Shown: positions 1 to 10,610, counted from the first letter of the stretch. The stretch: DNA of 64,000 bases from Laccaria trichodermophora (GCA_018417955.1 JACTVC010000001.1:2356001-2420000), one strand, 5' to 3'. Notes: generated from the letters alone by a model not told the origin. Numbers and translations are program-made.

Positions 1-1578
1 TGTGCGTTTGGGGTAACGGAATGTGCGGTTGAGATGATAGCGGTGATTGATTAGGAAAAATGTTTCCCCCTTGTTGCTGCGTTTGGGAAGGCTTTTGTGG
101 AAACCCGTTCATCATGCCACCAGCATTCGCATTAAAACCCTGTTCGAGTTCTGTTAGCCTAGCTTAAATTCGAATAGTAAGAAATGTACCATATTTCCGC
201 CAGCACCAGGTATCTGACCAGGGGGACCAACGCTCATGCGACTAGAAGGCCTTTGAATCCCCATCTGAAGCTGCATTCTCTGTTGTTGTTCCTGTATCCT
301 CTGCTGTTCCTGCGCCCTCTGCTGCTCGTGCATTCCCTGCTCTCGCATCCGCTGCTGGTGCTCCATTTGCTGCTGGTGGAACCGCGGATCCTGCTGCTGC
401 TGTTGTTGCTGTTGCTGTTGATTGTGCATTTGTTGCATCTGCTGGCGATGCATCCTCTCCTGCATCATCCGCTGCTCTTGAATTGACCCCCCCATACCAC
501 CCATGCCTCCCCCTAATCCAGGACCAGGAATAGTAGGCGAGCGATGCGCCATTGACGTCCCAGGACGCGAAGGGTGTCCTTGTCCTTGGCCTGACTGCTG
601 GCCACCCATGTTCATAACGCCTCCCATGCCATGCATACCAGCAGCGGTGGTGGGACGGGGTGGGGGTGGGGGCATCATTTGGTTCTGATTTTGTGGGTTG
701 GACGGAGGATTGGACGTAGAATGCGATGATGCTGAGCTTGATGGTCGATCAAAGAACCCACCCATGGCTATTTGCTGGTTCGAGTTCTGCTGCTGGGCAA
801 ATTGCATCCCACCCATATTTGCGTTGTTCATGTTCCCTAGGCCTCCACCTCCACCCAACATGTTTCCGCCTCCTCCTCCTCCTCCTCCTCCTCCTCCCAT
901 CATGTTCCCAGCACCACCACCCATCATATTCCCCATACTTTGCCCACCCATCGACATCGACATCTGTTGGTTCTGCTGATTGATGATAGCCATGGCCTTG
1001 TTCCCAGCCGCATTTTTCTCCTGCGGGCTGAGCGCGGCGAATTGCTCCCTCGTTATGCCCATCATATTCAACATCGCAGCTGTGTTTATTTGAGGGGGTC
1101 CACTGGAACCAGTTGAGTTCTGCAACATCATGGGGTTGATATTGGCATTGTTCATGTTCATCATGTTCGATGAGGACGAATTTCCAGAAGACGAGGAGGC
1201 GAGAGCGGCTGGGTTGATGCCTCCCATACCACCCATAACCATGTTCCCCATACCGCCTCCGCCACCCATCTGGTTCATGCCGTTCATCATGTGTTGTTGA
1301 TGTTGTTGTCGTTGTTGCTGCTGGTGTAGAAGCTGGTTGGCACTGATAGAACCTTGGCCTTGGCCGTTCATTCCACCGCCAGAGCCGTTCATCAACTGAG
1401 CAGGGTTCACGCCACCACCCATGCCTCCAGCCCCACCAAAACCTCCGCCTCCGCCGCCATATCTCTGTTGTTGCTGCTGCTGAGAGTTAGAGAAACCCCC
1501 GGCTAAGAGGGCTGGATTGATGGATTGGGATTGAGAGTAATTTGACGAGGAAGAGGGATTGGATGGATACGTGTTCAT
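1..1578 (-). CDS. Met/Gln/Gly-rich nuclear protein, 5' part
   Basis: This is the N-terminal part of a gene that runs off the left edge. The start chosen is the ATG at 1578, just downstream of a 5'UTR intron (donor GTAAGC at 1636, acceptor CAG ending at 1581). Coding runs to 190. A 50 bp intron (189-140) follows, and then an exon 139-1 of the same composition (start GFNANAGGMM), which confirms the model. The protein is low complexity: poly-Gln runs, an 11-Gly run coded by (GGA/GGN)n near 871-899, and repeated NPA-L/M and MGG-rich motifs. One ordered-looking stretch reads ITREQFAALSPQEKNAA. Q/M/G-rich N-termini of this kind occur in fungal chromatin and transcription factors such as SWI/SNF Swi1 (ARID) subunits, but no ARID domain lies inside the window, so the family is a guess. 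The coding call is firm; the function is not. Confidence 0.75.
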
Positions 1579-1580
1579 AG

Positions 1581-1636
1581 CTGATCGAATGTGTGAAACT
1601 GTGCTGAGATGATGCATATACGCGCTTTGGGCTTAC
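1581..1636 (-). other. 5'UTR intron of the Q/M/G-rich gene
   Basis: Read on the minus strand, a GTAAGC donor at 1636 and a GATCAG acceptor ending at 1581 sit three bases before the ATG at 1578. An intron that ends just before the start codon is common in fungal genes and supports the choice of ATG 1578 over the upstream in-frame ATG at 1617, which lies inside the intron. Confidence 0.5.
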
Positions 1637-1639
1637 CAG

Positions 1640-4460
1640 GGTTGTCAAGTCGTAAAGTAAAATTCCTATGTGCTTGCGTTTGTAGCTGTTTGAGGATGAG
1701 ATAGAGTTGGTTTGCTAGACGCCATACGATGAGAACACGACGGGATTAGAGAGGGAATACGTGAACTGACCGAACTGGTATCAAAATAGCAATATTCCTC
1801 GCCAAAATGGCCAAGTAAGAAGAAGACGAATGAAGAGACCTGTGATAGGTGGTCAGTGACGTGTCGATGGGTAGGACAAGCAGAGATCGAGTAAAATGGG
1901 CGCATATATGTGGTAAAAAACGCGACTAGGGAGAGTATCGCGAAAAGAGTCAAGGCTGAGCAGAACGCGCATCACAATGGATGGAGGCGTGCGAACACGT
2001 GCCTGGAGCGACAGACGGCGACTAGGAGGCGGGGAACATAATACATACCCGAAGAACGTCAAAAAGATGGGCGGACGTGAACCTAGAGGATGGGGTCAGC
2101 ATGATGGTTGAGGAGAGAGGGGGGGATAGGCGGGATGGAGGGAGGGGAAGCAAGACGGAGGCGGGGACGGAGGAGAAGGAGGGCGGGAGGATGGACGGAC
2201 CGGAGAAGGGGGACTGACTGAGTTTACGCAAGCGGGATGGCTCGCGGGACCTGTTATTTCGTTGGTAGATGGGCTTGAGGAGCTGCGTCGTCGGGATGGC
2301 CTGACTCGTTTTTTGCGGGTGACGGAAGAATCAGGGCCGAAAGTGGGCGGCCGGGGCAGTTTGGTGGAGATTCTGGGATGGGATTTGATTTGGAGCGTAA
2401 TTGCTTCGCAGCCGCGTATGACTTTCGCCGTATACACAGGCCACAAAACTACTGCAATCGAAAAACTAACTGCAAGGGAGAACAACAACACAACAGTCAC
2501 ACGATGTGACGGGGTTGAGGGCAAGGTCACCAGTCACGCTTACCCCAGCCCGCCCTCTGGCTCACATAGCAGTGGAGGTCGTCGACAACATCCTCGAGCA
2601 ACTATGTATACGGGCAGGGGAGCGCGCGCATCAGGACATGTGTCGGAAGTAGATTTTTACGAGGCTATCTGTCGTGTTCCAACGGCTGCAACGGAGCCAG
2701 ATCTCAGATCCAGATCTCACACACTCAAGCCCTTTCAGAGGTCTCGCCGACCACTTCACCTTCCAATTGCTATACCACCCATGTGTCCAAAATAAGCCTC
2801 ACATGCTCATCCCATTACTCCTCACTTTTCCCCTCCGCTTCCCCTCCCCGCCTCTTTACTGCCATCCATCCTACGCAAAACCACCTTCCAACAATCAATA
2901 TCATCCCATTTTCACAAGTTTCCATACAAGACACTAAAAGAGACCATATCGATGACACATTCCTCGTACCTGCAGGCAGCTGTCATCTTTTGCCATCATC
3001 ATCATCATCATCTCGCAAATTCAAAAAAGTTCTGGAGCACGCTTCCTTCCAAATTCTTTCTCCTTTCTCCAAGCGCTCCTGACTTCCTCCCTTTCTTTAA
3101 ACCTTTTCAGTCCTTCCAAGTCTCCGCTTCCAGGTCCGTGAATTGCTTGCTAACGGACCTTACGAATGCCATCCCAATCCCGATCACCCAAGCAAATGTG
3201 CAGATACAAATTATACCCGGCGGACCTGGCTCGGAGCCTCATATTCATAACGTCAGACCGCTTTTTCATGAGTAACCCAACAACGCTTCTTTGTTCCTCA
3301 AGGTATCTCTCCCTGCGCAGTGCGTATCAAGCTTCCAGCTTTTCTTATCCTCATCCCCCTCCGGTTTTTCGGTATTACCGGTACAATCTACAAACTACGC
3401 CACAAACATACGCTTTATTCAGCCCACCTGCCTCTCTCTCAAACTTCAACACCCCGCAAGCTTTTGTCGACCTTGCCAAGGTTATACCGCTCTTCCGCCC
3501 TGATCGACAATTCCATGCAGAGCTCGGATCACGTGGATCCCGCCGCTCCGCCCTCCAGCTCCTTTTTAGGAAGAAAAGCGCATCGCATCAGTCATGTATC
3601 GCGGGAGCTAGAAATGGCATGTCACTCGTTCAAGTAAACAAGTGTCGTATTATGAAGACCCCTCGGTTTTCCCTGGTCATCGCACGACCTATCGTTCCTT
3701 GGGGGCAAGTTAATTACGCAGTTGTGTCACGATCGACTCCACCCTGCACTTCAAACATCCGGTACCTCTTGGGTAGCTCCCACGTTTTCGCTTCTTCTTT
3801 GTGAAAGGAAAAAGGCTTCAAGAGTATTTATATATGTACCGGAGTCACCAGACTACGTACCCATTGATTCAATCTGGCCCTTGATCAAGGAACTTTGACG
3901 AGGAGTCGCTAAAGTAAACGATACCGCATGGTGCGGAAGAGGCTTACAACGGAACGGATTTTGTAAAACTACAACACTCGTTCGAAGCCGAAGTCATATT
4001 CTTTCATCTGGAGAAAAAGTGCATAGGCGCGCAAATGGAAACTATCGGCACTTTCCACAATGGTGACAACGCCTGGGCTGGCGCCAATGTCGGGAAAATC
4101 GAAATCGGAAGATATGTAGAGACATGAAGTGATCAGTGCATATCAGTCCATCACCTTTTCGGGGGGAAAATATGGCTCAGTAATCATTTATATTGTATTG
4201 TCAGAATGATTACCTTGATGTCGATTGACGAGAAAGACCACCGCGATTATTACTGACAAGGTTGGTCCATAGTCACAGTCGTGATCAGCAAGACAACCAT
4301 TGATTATGCTCCTCAGCACAAATATTGCCATCTTAGTTACCCCTGGCAAATAAGGGGTATGCTATCCAATCGATAATGGCAAGTCATGCAAAGGTAATGT
4401 ATAATAATGCAGAGAATAGATTCATAATGATACATTTACAAGATCAATATCTACATGGTA
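1640..4460. other. long intergenic stretch without a supported gene
   Basis: No recognisable protein was found. Open frames at 2096-2530 (minus), 2262-2795 (plus) and 3166-3804 (plus) have no family resemblance, overlap each other on opposite strands, and show no convincing splice pattern. The 2,740-3,480 part is pyrimidine-rich with many CTTTC/TCCCC runs, as in fungal promoters. The only short frame of coding-like composition is a 40-codon one at 3514-3636 (plus), MQSSDHVDPAAPPSSSFLG at its start, ending at a possible GTAAAC donor. I could not connect it to a second exon. Confidence 0.4.
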
Positions 4461-4467
4461 CTAGGGT

Positions 4468-5130
4468 GCAGGTAATTCTTGAACGTACACAAGAATCTCT
4501 TCCAACTTGTAATCCACATCTCCTCGCAAATACTCTGCAATTTCCTTCACGCCCTCCTTGATATCGCCCATCTCACGCTTTAGCCAGCCGATATCGTCTT
4601 CATTGGTAAATGTGATGTGCTTCTTTTGAATAGGCGCTCGTCTGCATCATCCAGAACATCTACACCTCGCTTCGACGAGGATCTGAGAACGTTCTGGCAT
4701 AATGTCAATGATTAGTATAACCGCTTGTAAGCAGAGTTTGATAACTCACCTTGCCGCGCCATGCTGATGTGCTAGCCCCCCACTGTATTGATACAATTCC
4801 TGGTTCCAAGTCCGGTGTATGGTAGGTGACATCGTGATTGAGAGAGCCTTGGATCGTCGCTGGATGAGGAGCATTGTTCGGAGCATCTCCGGACTACTGG
4901 AGAACGGCGACGGGGACGAGGACGGTTACGTGGAGGAGAAGGGGGAGAGTTGGGTGTGCTCCTGAGTATTCAGATGGGAGGAAAGTCTGGGTTGGTCTGC
5001 TCGTCACATCCTGACCCAACGTGGGTCTGATGAGAGGGTGGTGGGTGAGGATAGAGTGGGATGGGACGATGCTGAAGGTTCGTGGCAGAGTTCACTCACC
5101 ATCTTTGTGCATTATATGTGTTTTGGGGCA
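4468..5130 (-). pseudogene. decayed protein-coding gene, family unknown
   Basis: Coding-like pieces follow one another on the minus strand in different frames. The last piece ends at the TAG near 4468-4470 and contains DIGWLKREMGDIKEGVKEIA followed by a YLRGDVDYKLEEIL segment. The piece before it reads RGVDVLDDADER and is one base out of frame with it. A good intron (GGCAAG|GTGAGT, branch CTAAT, acceptor CCAG) separates this from an exon reading LEPGIVSIQWGASTSAWRGK. Upstream, a Pro/Arg-rich segment (RNRPRPRRRSPVV) is again out of frame. At least two single-base shifts and an in-frame TAG are needed to join these. I do not recognise the family. The alternative is assembly error in an intact gene. 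Confidence 0.4.
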
Positions 5131-5134
5131 GCAG

Positions 5135-6925
5135 GATCAACGTTGGAGCATGACGACTGCCATGCCGAGGGTGTGGAGTATGTTCTCTCCAACACTCCTG
5201 GACTCCACAGGAATTACGGCACAATCAGACACCGAATGGAGCCCAGGCGGCGTATTCGAAGTGAGGCGCACTGTGGTATTTGAAGCGAGAATCGCCAAAC
5301 AGAAGGAGCACAAGATTTCGGGGAGCAACGAGCGAACAGGTAGAATTTCTGTTCATGAGTTGAATTAGAGAAGAGAGTGAAAAAGCGCCTTGATTCCATG
5401 AAAGCGTGAAGAATAGGGAGGAACGACGACAATGATTCAGGATGAAAGAGTAGAATATGACAAATACATATACAAACAAGTCGGTGTAGACAAGATATCT
5501 TCCTACATGTAAATAATTTGTCGTAACACGATAACTTTGTTGCGAATGATTGTCAGATAGCGGCCAGCACTGAAAATAATATGACCTCGGCACCTCAGAT
5601 ATGATATTCCTCCTCCTTGTAGGCTGGACAAGATGATGTGAAGTGATAACCTTCTGACATGCCCGCCAGGAAAAAACTTATCGCGTACTGCTTGTTCAGA
5701 CCAGCAGCTTATCAGGGATGATATGATCTGATAAATAGCTGAAATGGCTGCCCGCAAGAAGCTGATCAGTTCACATATGTTCATCAGCTGCCGCAACCAC
5801 TGATATGCTAATTTCGATTTTTCCGACAAAGCGCTCGATCCCGCCCTGCTCGTAAAGCCACCTTACTCAACAACTTGATGAACGAATTGCTATCTTACAG
5901 ATATTTGACAATTTGCAGCTGCGGCGCGCGTGATTTATTTCCTTCCCGACTGGCCGTCGTCCACAGACAACTTATAAAATCTAAATTCGCTGCTCAGCCA
6001 AGAGGGAACGGCGTCAATTTCTCTCGTTGATAAGATAAATCTCCTCCCATTCTTCGTTTCAGTAACCAGACGCCATCGGTCCGGTCATAAACATTTGTCG
6101 TTATAAAGCACCGTTTACGGGGCCGGAAAGCCGCACGCTGAAGCCTGAAGGGTACTCCAATTGAAACTTTGAAGGCCCGGGGGCGAAATCTACTCTGGGC
6201 CTATCATATGAGATAGATCTAGCAATAGCTTTGTCAAGTCCAAGATATGTATCAGTGAAAGGTGCAAGCTGGCCGAGTGGTTGTGATTGTTATGACCGCA
6301 GTAGTACCGGCTACTCGATATGCAAGAGCATTTCTTGGAATGCGCGAAGGGGTAAGGCACCAGTACTTAAGGGACCGAGTTATCAAAACAAGAAGGTGAG
6401 CAGAAAAAGCGCGTCATGCCAACCCTATTTTGGACGAGACCCTGTTTGACTCCAAGACGCGACCCAAACCACTGGCGTCGATATCAGCCACACAATGACA
6501 ACGGTGAGCTTCGTACCAGAGCGAGAATTGTAAAAAAAAGGGATAAGGTAAATGGGAGCACGTCCATTGAACAGGAGAAACACCAACATACAGGACCTAT
6601 TGAAACGGAAGATGATGGAGGAGGGAGACGTGGGGGATCGACGTAATGGAGGTAAAAATGATGGAAGTGGCGAAGATGAGAATGAAGCTTATGATTTGAC
6701 CAAGGGAGCCAAAACGGAGGCGCATAAACGAGGACGCCCAGTGGGTCACCTAGTCTCTCTGATGAGGTAGATGTCCATTTTTACAACTCTTTCTCGCAGG
6801 GTATCCTTGAGAGTCCAATTAGAGTCACGTTATGTTGGAAGTAGTGGCAAAGGCACACACCAAACGAAAAGCTCTTCCCCGCATGCGTAGCTCAAACCTA
6901 TATTGGTATCTCCCTTTTGACATTC
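5135..6925. other. intergenic, no supported gene
   Basis: A1.8 kb stretch with only short unrelated open frames, the longest 108-122 codons on the minus strand at 5225-5829. The plus-strand frames at 6231-6770 are Lys/Glu/Arg-rich and overlap in different phases, with no family resemblance or splice logic. At 6265-6280 there is a good match to a tRNA A-box (TGGCCGAGTGG), but no B-box follows. I see nothing else. Confidence 0.4.
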
Positions 6926-6926
6926 C

Positions 6927-7592
6927 TCAGGAGTCTTCTTCGTCTGATTTTTCGGCAATCTTGAAGCCCTCCCCATCCTCATTCACTTCTTCATCGATCT
7001 CAGCACCCTTCTTCTCCATGTTTTGATCAGCCATAGACTCTTCTGGGTTGTAATCCGTAACCTTCATGAACGAGCTGTGATCCTCGTCTCGACGCGGCAA
7101 GGCTGACCCGTCCACCGTCGAGAGCAGCGACGAAATAGAGCCATAATTGTAGCCCAAAAGACCAGGTTTTCCGTCCGGCTCCTTGTCTCGAAGCGGCAGA
7201 TCTGACTTGTCCGCCGTCAAGAGCAGCGACGAAATAGCGCCACAATTGTAGCCCGAAATGAGAACAGGTTTTCGGCCAGGCTCCTTGTCTCGACGCGGCA
7301 GAGCTGACCTGTCCGCCGTCAAGAGCAGCGACGAAATAGAGCCATAATTGTAGCCGGAAAGAACAGGTTTTCCGTCCGGCTCCTTGTTTTGAAGAGGCAG
7401 ATCTGTCCTGTCCACCGTCAAGACCAGCGACGAAATAGCGCCATAATTGTAGCCCGAAAGACCAGGTTTTCCGTCGCCAACCATCATTGTTGTCGTCGAT
7501 GTGCACGGAATAATAATACAAAACAAAATGTAAAATACTGCTCTCAAGACAACGCTCACTAAACAACAACGTGGACAACAAAACGACGTCAC
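6927..7592 (-). CDS. putative secreted protein with four ~33-residue repeats
   Basis: A 221-codon frame. The first ~35 residues are hydrophobic and Cys-rich (VVLRAVFYILFCIIIP) and could be a signal peptide or anchor. Residues ~40-175 are four consecutive repeats of 33-34 residues with the core SGYNYGxISSLLLTxDRS and an end of PRRDKEP or PLRDKEP. Repeats 1 and 3 share an AISS...DLP form, and repeats 2 and 4 share an SISS...ALPRR form, so the array looks like a duplicated pair. The dibasic RR and the KEP spacers recall Kex2-processed repeat proteins, but that is inference. The tail (~45 residues) is acidic (EEVNEDGEG) and hydrophilic. A second frame is also open across the array because the unit is a multiple of three. 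No family is recognised. The N-terminal coding DNA lies next to a segment repeated at 9.72-9.83 kb. Confidence 0.5.
   Translation of the reverse strand: MTSFCCPRCCLVSVVLRAVFYILFCIIIPCTSTTTMMVGDGKPGLSGYNYGAISSLVLTVDRTDLPLQNKEPDGKPVLSGYNYGSISSLLLTADRSALPRRDKEPGRKPVLISGYNCGAISSLLLTADKSDLPLRDKEPDGKPGLLGYNYGSISSLLSTVDGSALPRRDEDHSSFMKVTDYNPEESMADQNMEKKGAEIDEEVNEDGEGFKIAEKSDEEDS
7080..7480 (-). repeat. tandem ~99 bp coding repeat, 4 units
   Basis: Four head-to-tail units of 99-102 bp. Landmarks are GCGACGAAATAG(A/C)GCC repeated at about 7130, 7226, 7330 and 7430, and (T/C)CCGTCCGGCTCCTTGT-type spacers between units. The units encode the repeats of the overlapping protein. Units 1/3 and 2/4 are more alike than neighbours are, which implies duplication of a two-unit block. 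Confidence 0.8.
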
Positions 7593-7665
7593 CGCAACCT
7601 TGGCCTATCCATCGAACCTCTCTCTAAAATACAATCACAGATGCAGACTCTCCCACCAAACCAGG
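7565..7665. repeat. dispersed direct repeat, copy 1
   Basis: This segment (ACAACAAAACG, GGCCTATCCATCGAAC, CACAGATGCAGACTCTC in order) matches 9727-9825 (ACAACAAAACGG, GGGCTATCCATCGATC, CACAAATGCAGACTGACTC) in the same orientation with scattered substitutions and small gaps. The two copies flank the F-box gene. Confidence 0.6.
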
Positions 7666-8016
7666 TGCATATATGATGAGGGATCAATCGATCAAGTATC
7701 TTTTTAACTACGTTTCAGGATTCACTGGGGAATCTGGCATGTCTCCGGATGGTGCTATTCCGATGAGCGTCATCGCCAAGAGGTACGAAAGCTTCATGGG
7801 CAAGATACGCGCGTGTGGAGTAGGGTTTTTGGAAAGAGGAAATTGAGTTTTTTTAGGGAAATGGGGATGGCATCATCGCTTTAGCTTATTTGTATCACCA
7901 TACTCATACATCAATTTTTTTTTTCATTGCCCTCCGTGATAGGACCTATTTAACTCGTAAACATGACCAAGGAAGGGTATGGTTGAAGACGTACTTATCA
8001 TTGCCCCTCACGCCGC

Positions 8017-9381
8017 TCAGCTGAGAAAACGGGTTTCTTGACCTTTATAGAAACTGTCATCACATTGTGTCTTCCATGGGTCTGCCTCCACCACCAACAA
8101 TTGATCCTTTAGCCAGTCCATTCGGGTCATTCTTGACATTGACAAGGGATCCAGGTACAGCGAGAGCAAGGGCACACCCAAACGTTGGCGGTCCTGGACA
8201 AATGCATACAATACACCTTGGATATCGATATCAATGTCACGGACAGCGAGACCATCAAGTTCAGGCCAAAATGGTCGAGAGTCCTTCGTTTTGAAAGACT
8301 CCACATAATAAAGTTCATCATAATTGGGGAGAATAAGTAACTTGATCCCCGGGAAGCAAGCGTTGGCTTGGGCTAAAGTCGTCAAGTTGCCGTCGTCAGC
8401 GGGTGCAAGGGTGAGCGATTTCAAGGCCGGAAATCGAGGAGCGTTACTAGTTTCCCCCCTGAATTTGCTGAAGTAGTTGTGAACAATTGGAGCGATGGTG
8501 AGTTCCTCCAAATCCGGGGCAGATATAGAAAGTAGAAGGTCGGAAACATTTGGTTCATGTCCAAAAATGCGTAGGTAACGGAGGAAGGGCATGTCATAGG
8601 TGTCATGAGGATCAGTAGGCCACTCGAAAATTACATTGCCGTAGACACACAATGTGACCAAAGATCGACAGGAATGTAACATTTTGGAAGAGTCAGTGTA
8701 AAGAATCGGGTATAGGTCGGCCGCCAGATGAAGCTGTGTTACAGCAGTAAGAGGAGGGCGACAATGGGTCAAACCCAAACCTCTTAAGCGTACACTCGTC
8801 AGGTTAACGGCGTCTGCTACAATTGCGAGGGGTTGTAAACCCAGATATACATCAGCCTCCACACAGATGTGCTGGAGCATTGGATAATGGCCTTGGCACA
8901 TCGAGTCAAGAATGATCAAAATCTCCTCGGTACTGTCGTGCAAGGGTTGAGATTCGACTCCGATGGAACGGCAACGTCGGTAATGAGGTTGTAAGATGCC
9001 TATGAGCGTGCTAACGGCTCTCTGGCTTGTAGTCGGAATAAAGGTGATATTAAGGTTGATGGGGGAGTCCTTGGATCTACCAAGATAGAACTGTAAACCG
9101 TCCAAATCTCGGCAAAGCGAGATATCCACATTCGACCACAGCATAGGTGCCCCATAGGCGACTTGGCGCCAATAGCGCGACACCTTTCCAAAGATGAAAG
9201 GAAAGCGCCAGGACGAACGTTGGTTCAAAAGGAACGTGTTTTGTGCCATTTCGAAGATGTGGACGAGGAGTTCGGGCGGTAGTTCGTTGGCCAGATTTGC
9301 CTTCTGACCATCCAGTAAGGAGGTCTTCAAAACTTCGGAGCCGCTGTTAATTTCCGTATCACTTTCAAGTGTATTAGCCAT
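8017..9381 (-). CDS. F-box protein
   Basis: A 454-residue single-exon gene. The start at 9381 (GCGATCATGG, good context) is preferred over the in-frame ATG at 9441. Residues ~30-80 form an F-box-like domain: LANELPPELLVHIFEMAQ, then the FIFGKVSRYWRQVAYGAPMLW segment that is typical of agaricomycete F-box proteins. The rest has the irregular Leu-rich character of the LRR-like C-terminus seen in this family (for example APDLEELTIAPIV and FPALKSLTLAP). F-box proteins of this kind are thought to join Skp1 in SCF ubiquitin ligases and recruit substrates through the C-terminal part; the substrate is unknown. This family is strongly expanded in mushroom genomes. A decayed copy of its tail lies just upstream at 9.8-10.06 kb. 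Confidence 0.85.
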   Translation of the reverse strand: MANTLESDTEINSGSEVLKTSLLDGQKANLANELPPELLVHIFEMAQNTFLLNQRSSWRFPFIFGKVSRYWRQVAYGAPMLWSNVDISLCRDLDGLQFYLGRSKDSPINLNITFIPTTSQRAVSTLIGILQPHYRRCRSIGVESQPLHDSTEEILIILDSMCQGHYPMLQHICVEADVYLGLQPLAIVADAVNLTSVRLRGLGLTHCRPPLTAVTQLHLAADLYPILYTDSSKMLHSCRSLVTLCVYGNVIFEWPTDPHDTYDMPFLRYLRIFGHEPNVSDLLLSISAPDLEELTIAPIVHNYFSKFRGETSNAPRFPALKSLTLAPADDGNLTTLAQANACFPGIKLLILPNYDELYYVESFKTKDSRPFWPELDGLAVRDIDIDIQGVLYAFVQDRQRLGVPLLSLYLDPLSMSRMTRMDWLKDQLLVVEADPWKTQCDDSFYKGQETRFLS

Positions 9382-9726
9382 GGCGATCTGGACAGTTGTT
9401 GAATAGAACGGAAAGGAAAGGGAGGAAAGTTTACACAACAACAGTTGTCACGGTTGACCAGGACCAAGAGGCTAGTTTCGATCAATCATCCCATACGACA
9501 ATAATAATTTCCCAGTCAAGGCGTGTGCACTTCTTCCAGCCCACGAGAAGCTCTCAGCTGGAAGAGATGTGAGTATCCTTGTGTCTCTTTGCCACTCGCA
9601 CCCTCGGCTACATCATCGTCAGACCTGAGGCAAGAAGGTCGAAAAAGTGTTCGACGTTTGCCTCAAAACCGTTCGCCGTTTTCGGCTGAAGAAATCTCTT
9701 TCTCTCGCAGTACACAAATCCCTTTT

Positions 9727-9828
9727 CCGCGTTTACAACAAAACGGCAGCTACATGGGCTATCCATCGATCCTCCCTACACATTCTAGTCACAAATGCAG
9801 ACTGACTCTCTCATCAAGCCCCACGACC
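9727..9828. repeat. dispersed direct repeat, copy 2
   Basis: Second copy of the ~100 bp segment at 7565-7665, same orientation. It lies immediately next to the F-box tail relic, so it may mark the edge of a duplicated block. Confidence 0.6.
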
Positions 9829-10060
9829 TTACCAAGCCAAGCGCAAAGATGATTGAAAATCCAGGCAGTCTTTGCGCTCATCATCAATAGGCTGAGGCGG
9901 ACGTTGCGGTTCCGACGAGTGTCGGTCAAGGAATCCATGTATAAAGTCCCCAACGGCACACCCAGACTTTGGCGAAAGTCATACAACACCACTCAGTCCT
10001 GCTCATGTCCCGCCTTCCATCAATGTCACGTAACGGTACAGCGGACCTCAAGCTCAGTCC
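9810..10060 (-). pseudogene. decayed F-box protein C-terminal copy
   Basis: On the minus strand one frame reads SLGVPLGTLYMDSLTDTRR, which parallels RLGVPLLSLYLDPLSMSR near the end of the F-box protein at 8.0-9.4 kb. In another frame, just upstream, RDIDGRRDMSRTEW parallels the RDIDIDIQG segment that comes before it in the intact gene. The pieces are in different frames and no F-box remains, so this is a truncated, frameshifted duplicate. Confidence 0.6.
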
Positions 10061-10182
10061 AACGTTGCTCAGAAGTGTCAAGCCCCCGGGCAAGGTGGAA
10101 CATAACATAACGAATGCTCGGGTACGATCTGCTGCTTGTTGCCATTTGTGACTCAAAATGTTGATCATGCTCCATCTTTTCT

Positions 10183-10610
10183 TCAGAAAAATTGCAAGCT
10201 AGTTCTTGATATTGCTGATCAACTGCAGCCACTCACGCGACAATCTGGAGGGGTGAATGCACCGGGGTTTTTTATACACGTTTCCACCCAGGAACGGTCC
10301 TTGACCGCCATCCTCTATCTCAAGAGCCTGACAGAAGAAGCCCGAACTCCCTTCTCACTGGTAGACGATATTGACCAGGTACAGCTTTCCCATTACCCTA
10401 GACTCACTTCTCGGATCTGTGTTGACACACTCTGGCCTCTCTCTGCCGCAGGGTATGGACCAAGACGCAGAGCGCCTAGTACACAATTCGATGGACGTGC
10501 AGGCTAGAAAGCTCGCAGCATTTCCTCATCTGCTCCCAGATCTGGACTATCGTGAGCGCGTGAAGATTCTGTGCGTGGATAATGGGGAGTGGCGGATCTT
10601 GGGAATCTGA
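10183..10610 (+). pseudogene. orphan C-terminal fragment of SMC5
   Basis: Three exons can be spliced: up to 10252, 10292-10378 and 10451-10610 (TGA). The introns are GTGAAT...CCCAG and GTACAG...CGCAG. The joined pieces show the ABC signature RQSGG|ERSLTAILYLKSL, a Walker B/D-loop region FSLVDDIDQ|GMDQDAERLVHNS, and LLPDLDYRERVKILCVDNGEW. These match the C-terminal ATPase half of SMC5 of the SMC5/6 DNA-repair complex. The Walker B catalytic Glu of SMC5 (VDEINQGMD) is Asp here. The usual GQYFLITPK segment before LLPDLDY is missing. No N-terminal half, hinge or coiled coil lies upstream: F-box relic sequence occupies that position. It is therefore a transposed or truncated gene fragment that kept its intron positions. 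Confidence 0.75.

Noticed and set aside
184..983. Leu-rich and Pro-rich plus-strand frames
   Set aside because: They are antisense to the Gln/Gly-rich gene and arise from its CAG and GGN repeats.
2096..2795. 144- and 177-codon frames on opposite strands
   Set aside because: They overlap each other, lack family resemblance, start codon context and splice support.
3166..3804. 212-codon plus-strand frame
   Set aside because: Composition follows the pyrimidine-rich DNA (Ser/Pro/Phe/Leu) and there is no recognisable motif.
6265..6345. tRNA-like A-box TGGCCGAGTGG suggesting a Ser or Leu tRNA
   Set aside because: No GGTTCRANNCC B-box follows within reach and no cloverleaf can be drawn.
7027..7581. 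184-codon frame overlapping the repeat protein
   Set aside because: It is open only because the repeat unit is a multiple of three; it lacks a signal-like N-terminus and a plausible end.
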